This document shows positions 26,373 to 34,683 of a DNA stretch of 64,000 nt, in pieces. The position numbers were made by a program, and so were the translations under genes. The stretch comes from Paenibacillus rigui (lineage in GTDB: Bacteria > Bacillota > Bacilli > Paenibacillales > NBRC-103111), in assembly GCF_002234615.1 (NCBI RefSeq), contig NZ_NMQW01000020.1, positions 1-64,000 on the forward strand. The letters run 5' to 3'. Each line of letters begins with the position of its first letter. Within the stretch, counting starts at the first letter, position 1. The notes beneath the pieces were generated by a model. It was given only the letters and a program-made list of their open reading frames with translations. It was not told where the DNA came from and ran no database searches.

Positions 26373-26423
26373 GACGCTTGGCCTTGGTGATGCTTATATC
26401 ACTTAGGGCTGAGCGTTTTTTTT
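26373..26423 (+). terminator. Terminator of the ABC operon
   Basis: GACGCTTGGCCTTGGTGAT can pair imperfectly with ATCACTTAGGGCTGAGCGTT, followed by TTTTTTTT. It lies 10 bases after the ATPase gene and before repeat copy 2. Confidence 0.75.
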
Positions 26424-26458
26424 AATCTAGCGGTCAAAAGCATCAGCCAGATCACGAT

Positions 26459-26622
26459 GCCACTGAAACGGCCGGAGTGGACGGAATCGTTCTGTAGAAG
26501 CGTAGCGTTCGCCTTTGTCCCCGAATTTTGACCACTGTAAACGGGTTGAAATTTAGGAAATTCGGGGACAAAAGCGATCGGAACCATGATCGATCCACGC
26601 AGCCATTGCTGCTTCAGTGGCC
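26459..26622. repeat. Dispersed long-hairpin repeat, copy 2
   Basis: About 164 bp and homologous to the copies at 19536 and 34151. Outer arms GCCACTGAA...TTCAGTGGC. The inner arms are TGTCCCCGAATTT and AAATTCGGGGACA: relative to copy 1 a G to A change on the left arm is matched by C to T on the right, which keeps the pair. The middle arms are weaker in this copy. It lies between the 3' ends of the ABC ATPase gene (+) and an AraC gene (-). Confidence 0.85.
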
Positions 26623-26655
26623 TCCCGGATCACGCGGGTCTTATTATCGTCAATC

Positions 26656-27525
26656 CTACTGCTGAAAGCTGTATCTGTATTTACCGGGGGAAACACCGGT
26701 ATGCTTGCGGAATAGACGCAGAAAATAGTTATAGTCCGCGATGCCGAGCTGGTTGACGATTTCTTTCAGTGGCAGATCGGTCTGCTGCAGCATGGATTTG
26801 GCCTTCTCGATCTTGATTCGGTTCGAATACTGTAACGGCGTGAGGCCGGTATGCTTTTTCAAGCATTTGGACAAGTAATCCACATGGAAATGAAACTGCT
26901 CAGACAAATCGTCCAATCGAAACGGACGGTCGCTGCAAGCATACAGATAGGCGATAAGCTGCTCGCTCAGCTTTTGACCCGGGGATAATGTATGGGCTCG
27001 AAGAGCGCGCTGCAGCTGCACACATAATGACGCGGCCAAAGCTTGAAGTGGAAGCTGGTTCTCCAGGGAGAATTGACTTTTCAGCTCCATCATCCGATCA
27101 AGCAGCGGGAACACCTCAGACAAATCCAAATGAGCGAACTTGGGAAGATACATCCGCTGGCTTCCGGCGTCGAGATCGTGATAGGACGGTGAGGGGGAGA
27201 GGAGGGCAGACCAGGAGATTTCGTCGGCTCTCAGTGTACGCAGAGGCCGCGGGTGCTTAAGGTGGACATAATACAGCTCTGTCCCTTCCGGACACGGAGC
27301 ACTGCCTGCATGCAATTTATCCGGCTCCAGCACCAATAAACCGTTTTCCTTGATATCATAACGCACACCGTCTTCCACCATATAATAGGCACCTTGTTTG
27401 ACGAGAATGATGTCATATAGCGGAAAAGTGCGCTCGTAATGTCGGGTTCCCTGAACCGGTCTATAACGGCCAACGGTCATAAGAAACGGAGTGGGGGGCA
27501 GAGCAAGCTCCAGACATTCGATCAT
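26656..27525 (-). CDS. AraC-family transcriptional regulator
   Basis: The 289-residue product has an N-terminal cupin-like sensor (FPLYDIILVKQGAYYMVEDGVRYDIKENGLLVLEPDKLHAG). The C-terminal double helix-turn-helix AraC domain is at about residues 190-285: FRLDDLSEQFHFHVDYLSKCLKKHTGLTPLQYSNRIKIEKA, then IADYNYFLRLFRKHTGVSPGKYR. GGGAGGG precedes the ATG by 6 bases. It is divergent from the GH43-like/UxaA operon and is the likely regulator of it, sensing a sugar or uronate. Confidence 0.92.
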   Translation of the reverse strand: MIECLELALPPTPFLMTVGRYRPVQGTRHYERTFPLYDIILVKQGAYYMVEDGVRYDIKENGLLVLEPDKLHAGSAPCPEGTELYYVHLKHPRPLRTLRADEISWSALLSPSPSYHDLDAGSQRMYLPKFAHLDLSEVFPLLDRMMELKSQFSLENQLPLQALAASLCVQLQRALRAHTLSPGQKLSEQLIAYLYACSDRPFRLDDLSEQFHFHVDYLSKCLKKHTGLTPLQYSNRIKIEKAKSMLQQTDLPLKEIVNQLGIADYNYFLRLFRKHTGVSPGKYRYSFQQ

Positions 27526-27617
27526 CGTATTCCCTCCCTAAAAGATGGATACTTCATTTCATCTCGATAGATGTAAGCGCATAATTGTGCTGCTTCATCT
27601 TTATTGTACGCACATTT

Positions 27618-27632
27618 TTGATTTCAAATCAA
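27618..27632. promoter_or_regulatory. Inverted-repeat operator candidate between AraC and GH43-like genes
   Basis: TTGATTTCAAATCAA is a perfect inverted repeat with a single central base. It lies in the 253-base divergent region between the regulator and the carbohydrate operon. AraC proteins usually bind direct repeats, so another regulator or a structural role is possible. Confidence 0.4.
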
Positions 27633-27778
27633 GCTGTTGGAGGAAACTGGTTAACTGATTTTGTGCTTAACTTGTTCGGTATTTTCCATAGGCTTTCCCT
27701 CTGGTTTGTGGTTCAATGAAGCTACGATAAAGGAACCTTCGTAGAATCGATTATGTCACGAAGGGAAGGGAGACTCAG

Positions 27779-28813
27779 ATGACATTATCCGTTGAACAGC
27801 TTTATGACAAGCTCAAGCCTGCACCGTTGAACGGGGGCTTTCAGATGGAGGATTATTGGGTGTGGTGCGGCTCCGTCGTTCAGGGCGAAGACGGCCGATT
27901 CCATATGTTTGCCTCCCGCTGGCCGAAATGGCTTCCAATGCACCCGGGCTGGCTCGTTGCTTCCGAGGTGGTTCGTGCGGTGTCAGACACACCGGAGGGG
28001 CCCTATGTGTTTCAAGAGGTCGTACTTCCTGCACGCGGAGCCCAATTCTGGGACGGCCGGAGCACCCATAATCCGCATATCAAGAAAATCGGCGATACTT
28101 ACGTGCTCTATTACATGGGTTCAACACACCCGCTTCCGGAAGCGGAGCCAGGAGATACGATAGCCTTGGATGACCCGCGTGTTATCGTTGCGCGGGCAAA
28201 CAAACGGATAGGGATCGCCGTTTCCCCAAGCGTGTTTGGCCCTTGGGAACGTAAGGACAATCCGATTCTGCCGACGCGCCCCGGCAAGTTCGACAGCTTC
28301 TTGACCTCGAATCCGGCGCCGTGCGTGAACGAAGACGGATCGGTACTCCTTATTTACAAAGCAAGAAGATACGAAGGAAATGTGCATGGCAAAATGACGA
28401 TCGGCGCAGCTGCAGCCGACCATTTTGAAGGGCCGTACCGGACCCTAACCGAGGACCCGGTATTTCCGCCGGAGCAGGTTCATATCGAGGACCCGTTTAT
28501 TTGGAAAACACCCGACGGGTACGAGTTGATCGCGAAGGATATGGACGGTAGGATTGGCGGGGAGAAGCATGGAGGCGTGCATGCACATTCCAGGGACGGC
28601 AGCAGCTGGATTTTTAGCGCCACACCCAAAGCCTACTCCCGAACCGTTCGCTGGGAGGACGGCACCGTTCAAACGATGGGAAGCCTTGAACGTCCCTTTC
28701 TTTTGTTCCAGAACGGGAAGCCGACACATTTGTTTGCAGCGGTAGCCGATGGACCCGGTGGCTTCCAGCAGGCGACGAGAACGTGGAATATGTGCATTCC
28801 GATAGGAGAATAG
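27779..28813 (+). CDS. GH43-like five-bladed beta-propeller protein
   Basis: The 344-residue cytosolic protein has no signal peptide. Sequence blocks such as DYWVWCGSVVQGEDGRFHMFAS, FWDGRSTHNPHIKKIGDTYVLYYMG, GIAVSPSVFGPWERKDNPIL and HIEDPFIWKTPDGYELIAKDM are typical of the GH43/GH32-type propeller fold. The intracellular location suggests action on imported short oligosaccharides or uronides. The exact substrate cannot be read from sequence. AAGGGAGA precedes the ATG. A terminator follows, though UxaA genes begin 250 bases later on the same strand. Confidence 0.78.
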   Translation: MTLSVEQLYDKLKPAPLNGGFQMEDYWVWCGSVVQGEDGRFHMFASRWPKWLPMHPGWLVASEVVRAVSDTPEGPYVFQEVVLPARGAQFWDGRSTHNPHIKKIGDTYVLYYMGSTHPLPEAEPGDTIALDDPRVIVARANKRIGIAVSPSVFGPWERKDNPILPTRPGKFDSFLTSNPAPCVNEDGSVLLIYKARRYEGNVHGKMTIGAAAADHFEGPYRTLTEDPVFPPEQVHIEDPFIWKTPDGYELIAKDMDGRIGGEKHGGVHAHSRDGSSWIFSATPKAYSRTVRWEDGTVQTMGSLERPFLLFQNGKPTHLFAAVADGPGGFQQATRTWNMCIPIGE

Positions 28814-28838
28814 CTTCCTGCATCAGCATGCGTTTCCT

Positions 28839-28882
28839 AAAGCGTTCCCATTCCGGCATAGCGCGGCTGAGGGAACGTTTTT
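28839..28882 (+). terminator. Terminator after the GH43-like gene
   Basis: AAAGCGTTCCC pairs with GGGAACGTTTTT around a 21-base loop. It separates, at least partly, the GH43-like gene from the uxaA pair. Confidence 0.75.
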
Positions 28883-29066
28883 GGCCGTAGATGAATAAGT
28901 ATAAGTTTCCCAACTTTCGGCTACCTTGACAAACGCATGCCATCCGGAAAGATGGCGAAGCCGTTTATCCTTGTTTGCAGGGGAGGAACTCGGCCAAAAC
29001 CCGATTCCCAAACGCTTTCTCTTCCACTACAATAGGGATAGATGGATGAAAGGAGATTGTGTAATT

Positions 29067-29375
29067 ATGGAAGCGTATACAACCGTAATGATGAAACCGC
29101 AGGATACCGTGGCCGTCGCATTGACGAATATACCGGCAGGCACGAAGCTTCAAGTGGCATGCCAGGAGCACAGGCTTGAAGTGATCCTGCTCGAGCCTAT
29201 CGAGTTCGGTCATAAGTTCGCTGTGAAGCCGATGGAGCCGGGTGATGACATTGTGAAATACGGTGAAGTGATCGGTGCCGCAGTCCGTTCCATTCGGACC
29301 GGAGAGCATGTCCATGTCCATAATCTCGAAGGAAAACGGGGAAGAGGGGATCAGCTTGACACACAATCAAGGTAA
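29067..29375 (+). CDS. uxaA: UxaA-type dehydratase small subunit (SAF domain)
   Basis: The 102-residue product matches the N-terminal SAF domain of altronate/galactarate dehydratases. It begins with the segment VMMKPQDTVAVALTNIPAGTKL and continues to IEFGHKFAVKPMEPGDDIVKYGEVIGAAVRSIRTGEHVHVHNLE. In E. coli UxaA this domain is fused to the catalytic part. Here it is a separate gene overlapping the large subunit by 20 bases. AAGGAGA lies 11 bases before the ATG. It likely acts in dehydration of altronate or galactarate to 2-keto-3-deoxy sugars. Confidence 0.88.
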   Translation: MEAYTTVMMKPQDTVAVALTNIPAGTKLQVACQEHRLEVILLEPIEFGHKFAVKPMEPGDDIVKYGEVIGAAVRSIRTGEHVHVHNLEGKRGRGDQLDTQSR

Positions 29376-30534
29376 ACGCACGTTTTGGGGTTACCGAAGG
29401 CCGGACGGCAGTGTTGGGGTCCGAAATCATGTGCTCATCCTGCCAACCATTGTCTGTGCTACGCAAACGGCGCAGCGCGTGACCGAGCTTGTACACGGTA
29501 CGGTTACTTTCATCCACCAGCACGGCTGCGCCCAGGTCGGCGCCGATTATGATCAGACCTTTCGGACCTATGCAGGGATGGCTTCCAATCCGAATGTGTA
29601 TGGTGTTATCATCCTCGGGCTCGGGTGTGAGACGCATCAAGCCCGCAGTGTCGCGTCCGAGGTCAGGAAGACCGGCAAGCCCGTTGAGGTCGTGTCTATC
29701 CAGGATCATGGGGGCACGCTGTACACCATTGCAGAGGCGGCTAAAGCGGCGGCGCGGATGGTGCAGGAGGCTTCCCGTGAACGCAGGGTGGAATGCGACT
29801 TCGGAGAACTGATCGTCGGGACCGAGTGCGGGGGCTCAGACGCCTGTTCCGGACTGTCGGCGAATCCGGCGGTCGGCTTTTGCAGCGATAGGATCGTCGA
29901 CCATGGAGGTACATCCATTCTGGCTGAGACGACCGAATTGATTGGAGCGGAGCATCTGCTGGCGAGGCGCGCCGTGAACGATCAGGTGGCCAAGCGTATA
30001 TATCAGGTGATCGAAGCGATGGAGCAGCGGGCTTTTTCCATGAACGTAGATATTCGTACAGGGAACCCCAGTCCGGGCAATATTAAAGGGGGAATCAGCT
30101 CGTTGGAGGAGAAGTCGCTTGGTGCCGCGAACAAGTCGGGCTCCCGCCCGCTGCAGGAGCTGGTCGATTATGCTGTCAAGCCAACGGCCAAGGGCCTTGT
30201 CTGGATGGATACACCGGGTCATGATATTGAGCAGCTGACGGGGATGGTGGCAGGCGGCTCGCAGATTGTGCTGTTCACGACGGGGCGCGGTACACCCACC
30301 GGTTCCCCTATCGCGCCGGTCATCAAGATTGCGACGAACACGGCTATCTTCGAGAAGATGGATGATAATATTGACATGAATGCTGGAACAATCATTGATG
30401 GTACCGAGACTATCGATACGGTGGGCAACCGGATATTTGAGGAACTGATCGAGGTTTGCTCGGGCAAATTAACGAAGTCGGAGATTTTGAAGCAGCATGA
30501 TTTCGGCATTTGGCGCATTGGACCGACATTCTGA
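29356..30534 (+). CDS. uxaA: UxaA-type dehydratase large subunit
   Basis: The 392-residue product is the catalytic part of the altronate/galactarate dehydratase family, with KRTFWGYRRPDGSVGVRNHVLILPTIVCA at the start. Later blocks are HQHGCAQVGADYDQT, VGTECGGSDACSGLSANPAVG and GLVWMDTPGHDIEQLTGMVAGG. These Cys/Gly-rich motifs bind the iron cofactor. The TTG start 6 bases after AGAGGGG is preferred because it coincides with the first conserved residues; ATG codons further upstream would overlap the small subunit much more. Together with the small subunit it dehydrates altronate or galactarate. Which of the two is not decided by sequence. Confidence 0.88.
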   Translation: MTHNQGKRTFWGYRRPDGSVGVRNHVLILPTIVCATQTAQRVTELVHGTVTFIHQHGCAQVGADYDQTFRTYAGMASNPNVYGVIILGLGCETHQARSVASEVRKTGKPVEVVSIQDHGGTLYTIAEAAKAAARMVQEASRERRVECDFGELIVGTECGGSDACSGLSANPAVGFCSDRIVDHGGTSILAETTELIGAEHLLARRAVNDQVAKRIYQVIEAMEQRAFSMNVDIRTGNPSPGNIKGGISSLEEKSLGAANKSGSRPLQELVDYAVKPTAKGLVWMDTPGHDIEQLTGMVAGGSQIVLFTTGRGTPTGSPIAPVIKIATNTAIFEKMDDNIDMNAGTIIDGTETIDTVGNRIFEELIEVCSGKLTKSEILKQHDFGIWRIGPTF

Positions 30535-30550
30535 CCACAGAAAAAGACAA

Positions 30551-30589
30551 AAAGCTATCCTTTCCCGATCGGGTTCGGATAGCTTATTT
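30551..30589. terminator. Terminator between convergent uxaA and P450 genes
   Basis: AAAGCTATCC pairs with GGATAGCTT, with A-rich sequence on the left and a T-rich stretch on the right, so it can work in both directions. Confidence 0.78.
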
Positions 30590-30629
30590 GCGTCCCCTAT
30601 GGGGAAGCGCGAATAGTACTGTGACATGG

Positions 30630-31829
30630 TTATTTATTGAAGCGAACGTGAAATTGTTTCACGCCGTAGACGAAAGGGCTTTGGATCGTTGACAGCTCCG
30701 AGTCCTCAACAAACCGAATGTCCTTCAGCCTTTCCAGCAAGCGCTGGATCACGATATGTCCCTCCAGGCGGGCCAACGGCGCCCCAAGGCAAAAGTGAGT
30801 CCCGAAACCAAAGGACAGGTGGGCGTTCGGTTTGCGTTCCGCATTAAATTGATCGGGCTCTGGAAATTTGGCTTCATCCCGATTAGCAGAGGCTACCCAG
30901 GAGACGACCTGCTGCCCCGCCTGGATCCGTGTACCATGAATGTCCACATCCTGAGTAGCTACACGGCCGATAGCCTGAATAGGCGGGTAGTAGCGCAGCA
31001 CCTCTTCGATAAAAGAGGGCACCAGCTCAGGCTGCCCGTTCAGCTTGCTCTGAAGCGCAGAATCTTCCGTTAACACGCGTACCGCATTGGTGATCAAATT
31101 CGTTGTTGTTTCGTTACCGGCAGCCAACAGAAGAATACAAAACCCCAGTAATTCCTCCTCATTGAGCTTTTGTCCGTCGATTTCGGCCGCCAGGAGCAGG
31201 GAGATCAGGTCTTCCTTCGGCTCTTTGCGCCGTTGCTCCACGATCGTGGCGAAGTAACCGTTTAATTCCTTCATTGCCTGCGTTTTCTCGGTCATGACCC
31301 GATGGAAGGCTTCATCTGTATTGACTTCCGGTCCTTTGACAAGGATATCCGACCATTCCTTGAACAAGTGCCGGTCCTCTGCCGGAACTCCGAGCAGCTC
31401 TGCAATGACGATGACGGGAAGCGGGACGGCCAGATCATGTACGATGTCCATACTTCCGTTGTTAACGACAGCGTCCAGAAGCTCATCCGTGATCGACTTA
31501 ATGTGCGGTCCCAGATCGTTCACAACTTTAGGCGTGAAGGCTTTGTTCACAATCGCTCTCATCTGGGAGTGCCGCGGCGGATCCATGGTCAGAATCGTCT
31601 CCCGTTCCGCCAGCTTCCTGACGGAAGAAAAGGTTGCGGGATCCTTGAGAATTCGGTGCACGTCTTCGTAGCAAAACACATCCCAGCAGCCGCGGCTCTC
31701 ATCGTAACGAATGGGATGGGATGCCCGCAGTTGATTATAAACGGCAAAAGGCTGCAATCTTTTTTCCTTCGTATCCAGTTCGGCCATAGGAATAATATTC
31801 GCGTAGCGTTCGGATTTCTCCGTTTCCAT
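30630..31829 (-). CDS. Cytochrome P450
   Basis: The 399-residue soluble P450 has the I-helix oxygen-binding motif AAGNETTTNL. The K-helix ExxR is in PSFIEEVLRYYPP, and the heme-binding loop is FGFGTHFCLGAPLARLE with the axial Cys near residue 346. Length and motifs fit the bacterial CYP107/CYP102-unrelated class that uses separate ferredoxin partners; none is encoded nearby. The substrate is unknown. AGAGGAGA precedes the ATG. It is a single-gene unit without biosynthetic neighbours, which suggests detoxification or a stand-alone modification. Confidence 0.94.
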   Translation of the reverse strand: METEKSERYANIIPMAELDTKEKRLQPFAVYNQLRASHPIRYDESRGCWDVFCYEDVHRILKDPATFSSVRKLAERETILTMDPPRHSQMRAIVNKAFTPKVVNDLGPHIKSITDELLDAVVNNGSMDIVHDLAVPLPVIVIAELLGVPAEDRHLFKEWSDILVKGPEVNTDEAFHRVMTEKTQAMKELNGYFATIVEQRRKEPKEDLISLLLAAEIDGQKLNEEELLGFCILLLAAGNETTTNLITNAVRVLTEDSALQSKLNGQPELVPSFIEEVLRYYPPIQAIGRVATQDVDIHGTRIQAGQQVVSWVASANRDEAKFPEPDQFNAERKPNAHLSFGFGTHFCLGAPLARLEGHIVIQRLLERLKDIRFVEDSELSTIQSPFVYGVKQFHVRFNK

Positions 31830-32029
31830 GCTCGTTATCTCCTCTCGTTATATCCAGTTACTAATTTAATTTACCCCATTTGGCAGCAAGAAAAACCTGT
31901 TTTTCCATATCATGTGAAGTTGGTTTCTGATAGGTCATCGGGTTGAATGGACGAAGTGTGCTTCGGAAGAGCAGCCAAAGCAAGGGCATGGTATAATGAT
32001 GAGAAAAATGGAGGCAGGAGGGATCATGG

Positions 32030-34123
32030 ATGCTGAATTCACAGGAAGCGATCCGGGCCTATAAGGAAGGGCGGACGGACATAGTCCATTCATTCAGGTG
32101 GCTTGACTATATCGTCTCTGCGGAGGAAAGAATTGTCAATTTGGAGCATGTGAAATCGCTGAAGGAGCTGGCTCAGTCCAATCCGGTATTGGATTATGTT
32201 GAAAGATCGCTGCAAAGGCTCGACTCGCTGAAGCTTTCGTTCTGGATTCGAGAGGTGCTGGAGGAGGTCTTGTCCTGGTCTGAGGCGGCAAAAGGAGGAA
32301 CTTTGCGGCAGCGTTTGGCCTGGCAGGAGCAGGGAATTCACTTGATGGCCCATAACATCGGCTCTGCCGAGTTATATTTGCGCGATGCGGACTTGAAAGG
32401 TAAGGCTGCTGCTGCCCCTAAAGAACGCCATCGGGTGATCCATACGTTAATCGCCACACACGGACTTGTCGGCCAGACGATTCGAGGCGAAGTGTCTTTG
32501 TCGGAGCATGAGCCCCTCGTCAGGCTGGTGGAGGAGGGCTTGGTGACAGGAACCGAATTACGGCAATTATTAATGCCGTTAAATGAATGTATTATCGCAG
32601 CGGTATCCGGCGAACTATGGGAACAACTGCGGCAAGAAGCGGAACAGGTTATCGACCGTATTGTTCAGGGGGACCTTACTTCGCCTATGCCGCTTAAGGA
32701 AAGGCTCCGAAGGCTGCGTACCACTTCGATCGAGCGGGGGGAAAGCTTTGAGAACGCATATGCCCGCCTCCAGGAGCAGCATCCTGCCATACTGGATGCT
32801 TTACAGGTGATGAACCATGCCACTCTGTGGTATGTGGAGGCCGCTCTAAGCGAGTTTTCGTTCGAGCAGTTTATTCAGATTATTGGCTTAGCGGTTATTG
32901 GTGCGCAGGCAGGCAACGCTTCGGCCGAGCATATCAGCTTCGAACGGCTGATGAATACAATGTATTATGATTACAAAGGGCAGAAGAAGATGAATGTGTA
33001 CAAGAAGCGGATGATCGAAGCGTATTTGAACGAATTGACCTTTGATCAGCTGCTGCGTAAACAGTGGCCTGCCAACACTCATTTGACCTGCCGAGTCGAA
33101 GCATCCGGATCACAGGTGCGGACGGTTTACGTTGATTTTGTTTTTTCCCCGGCGGCACAGAAATTGATCGAGTTTTGTGTGGAAGCGGAGAAATCGCCAT
33201 TGTACGAAAAGGCTGTCCTCATGCTGTATGATTTGTTCGGTCTGCGCCGTGATGCTTACGACCGTTTCCATAACGAAGAGGAATATTTGGCAACCATGAA
33301 TCAGACCTCCGATTACAAGCAGGTCATCCTGGACTATGTCGTCGGAGATCAGGTTGTGGATATCGGTCCGGGAGGAGGCGTGCTTCTTGATCTGATGGAG
33401 GAACGGCTGCCGGACAAGCATGCTATCGGAATCGATATATCACAAAATGTCATAGAAGCCTTGGAACGTAAAAAGCAGCTTGAGCAGCGCCGGTGGACCG
33501 TCTTGAAAGGTGACGCGCTTCAATTGAAGACTTACGTTGAGGCAGGCCGGATCGGAACGGTTATTTTTTCTTCCATTCTTCATGAGCTGTACTCCTATAT
33601 CGAATATGAAGGAAGCCGGTTTAACCACAAGACCGTTGCCGCCGCACTTCGCAGTGCTTTTGACGTGTTATCGTCGGGTGGAAGGATTATTATCCGTGAC
33701 GGGATCATGAGTGAACCTGCAGAGCAAAGACGCAGGATCCGGTTCAAGGAGCCTGACGGGATGGCTTGGCTGGAACGGTATGCTCAAGATTTTGCGGGCA
33801 GAAGGATCCAGTTTGAGCGTCTCGGTCCGAATGAAGCGATGCTGCCGATCAATGATGCGATGGAGTTTCTGTTTACCTACACATGGGGGGAGCAAGCTTA
33901 CGTACACGAGGTTCAGGAGCAGTTCGGCTACTTTACGCCGACGGAATTCCATTCGTTCATTCAAGAGACCTTGGGAGCGGATGCGCAAATTATCGAGAGC
34001 AGGCATTATTTGCAGGACGGCTATACAGAAGCGTTATCTTCCCGCATTGACTTCATGGATGACCGCAGCAACCCGGCTTCATTACCGGACAGCACTTGTT
34101 TCCTCGTCATAGAAAAATTATAG
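32030..34123 (+). CDS. Large SAM-dependent methyltransferase with unknown N-terminal region
   Basis: The 697-residue protein has a class I methyltransferase domain in its C-terminal part. Motif I, VVDIGPGGGVLLDLM, starts near residue 441, followed by AIGIDISQNVIEAL and GDALQL. A later block is TVIFSSILHELYSY. The first 430 residues are helix-rich and match nothing I recognise, and the last 100 residues carry further unknown sequence. No membrane segment. The target (RNA, protein or small molecule) is unknown. AGGAGGG precedes the ATG by 8 bases. It is a stand-alone gene divergent from the P450 gene, ending just before repeat copy 3. Confidence 0.8.
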   Translation: MLNSQEAIRAYKEGRTDIVHSFRWLDYIVSAEERIVNLEHVKSLKELAQSNPVLDYVERSLQRLDSLKLSFWIREVLEEVLSWSEAAKGGTLRQRLAWQEQGIHLMAHNIGSAELYLRDADLKGKAAAAPKERHRVIHTLIATHGLVGQTIRGEVSLSEHEPLVRLVEEGLVTGTELRQLLMPLNECIIAAVSGELWEQLRQEAEQVIDRIVQGDLTSPMPLKERLRRLRTTSIERGESFENAYARLQEQHPAILDALQVMNHATLWYVEAALSEFSFEQFIQIIGLAVIGAQAGNASAEHISFERLMNTMYYDYKGQKKMNVYKKRMIEAYLNELTFDQLLRKQWPANTHLTCRVEASGSQVRTVYVDFVFSPAAQKLIEFCVEAEKSPLYEKAVLMLYDLFGLRRDAYDRFHNEEEYLATMNQTSDYKQVILDYVVGDQVVDIGPGGGVLLDLMEERLPDKHAIGIDISQNVIEALERKKQLEQRRWTVLKGDALQLKTYVEAGRIGTVIFSSILHELYSYIEYEGSRFNHKTVAAALRSAFDVLSSGGRIIIRDGIMSEPAEQRRRIRFKEPDGMAWLERYAQDFAGRRIQFERLGPNEAMLPINDAMEFLFTYTWGEQAYVHEVQEQFGYFTPTEFHSFIQETLGADAQIIESRHYLQDGYTEALSSRIDFMDDRSNPASLPDSTCFLVIEKL

Positions 34124-34150
34124 GTTCTCACATGAAAAGCTCGCTGCCGA

Positions 34151-34318
34151 GGCCACTGAAAAACTGGCGGAGTGGACGGAATCATTCTGTTGAAGCGTAA
34201 GCGTTCGCCTTTGTCCCCGGGTTTTGACCGCTATAAGCGGGTTGAAACAGATAAAATCCGGGGACAACAGCGATCGGAAGAATGATCCGTCCATGCAGCC
34301 TTAGCTTTTTCAGTGGCC
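34151..34318. repeat. Dispersed long-hairpin repeat, copy 3 (best preserved)
   Basis: 168 bp. Outer arms GGCCACTGAAAAA and TTTTTCAGTGGCC are perfect 13-base complements. Middle arms TGGACGGAATCATTCT and AGAATGATCCGTCCA differ by one bulged base. Inner arms TTGTCCCCGG...TTTT and AAAATCCGGGGACAA close a short loop region. It lies between the 3' end of the methyltransferase gene (+) and a PepSY remnant and MocR gene (-). Short reading frames inside it are by-products of the repeat. Confidence 0.88.
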
Positions 34319-34381
34319 TCTCGCTGTCCGCGGGCTTTTTTGCTGTGTCTGCCCAGCCGCGCTCGTCATCCTGCGATATCT

Positions 34382-34600
34382 GTTTTTCCGCCAAAAGCAA
34401 AAGACGAAGCAACGATCCACATTGACCAATATACAGGAGCTATACTAGCGGATTACCGCTATGCTAATTACAAACCGGCAGGCAAAATCATGGCATGGGG
34501 AATCACAGTCCGTAAAGGATTGGAGTATGGACTTCCGAATCAAATCATCGGTCTATAGGCATTGTCGGTGTTGTCATTAGCGGCTTCTAAACCGGAAACG
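34382..34600 (+). pseudogene. Fragment of a PepSY-associated TM protein
   Basis: A frame without start reads VFPPKAKDEATIHIDQYTGA, then ILADYRYANYKPAGKIMAWGITVRKGLEYGLPNQIIGL, and stops. This is the region of PepSY-domain membrane proteins just before a late transmembrane helix (IHIDxYTG and GxxxHxGxxFGLPNQ-type motifs). A shifted frame continues IGIVGVVISGF before another stop, so a frameshift also occurred. The rest of the gene, normally 400 or more residues, is missing, and the fragment abuts repeat copy 3. Confidence 0.7.
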
Positions 34601-34683
34601 CTCTCGCGGGGTGATTTGTACAATGCTGTGGACCGACGATTACCGAGCACGTAGATGGATATCCCTGACTTATTGGAGCTATA

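Noticed and set aside
34182-34412. 76-codon reverse frame in repeat copy 3
   Set aside because: It lies mostly in the palindromic repeat and ends in unrelated sequence; similar frames in other copies follow from repeat homology.
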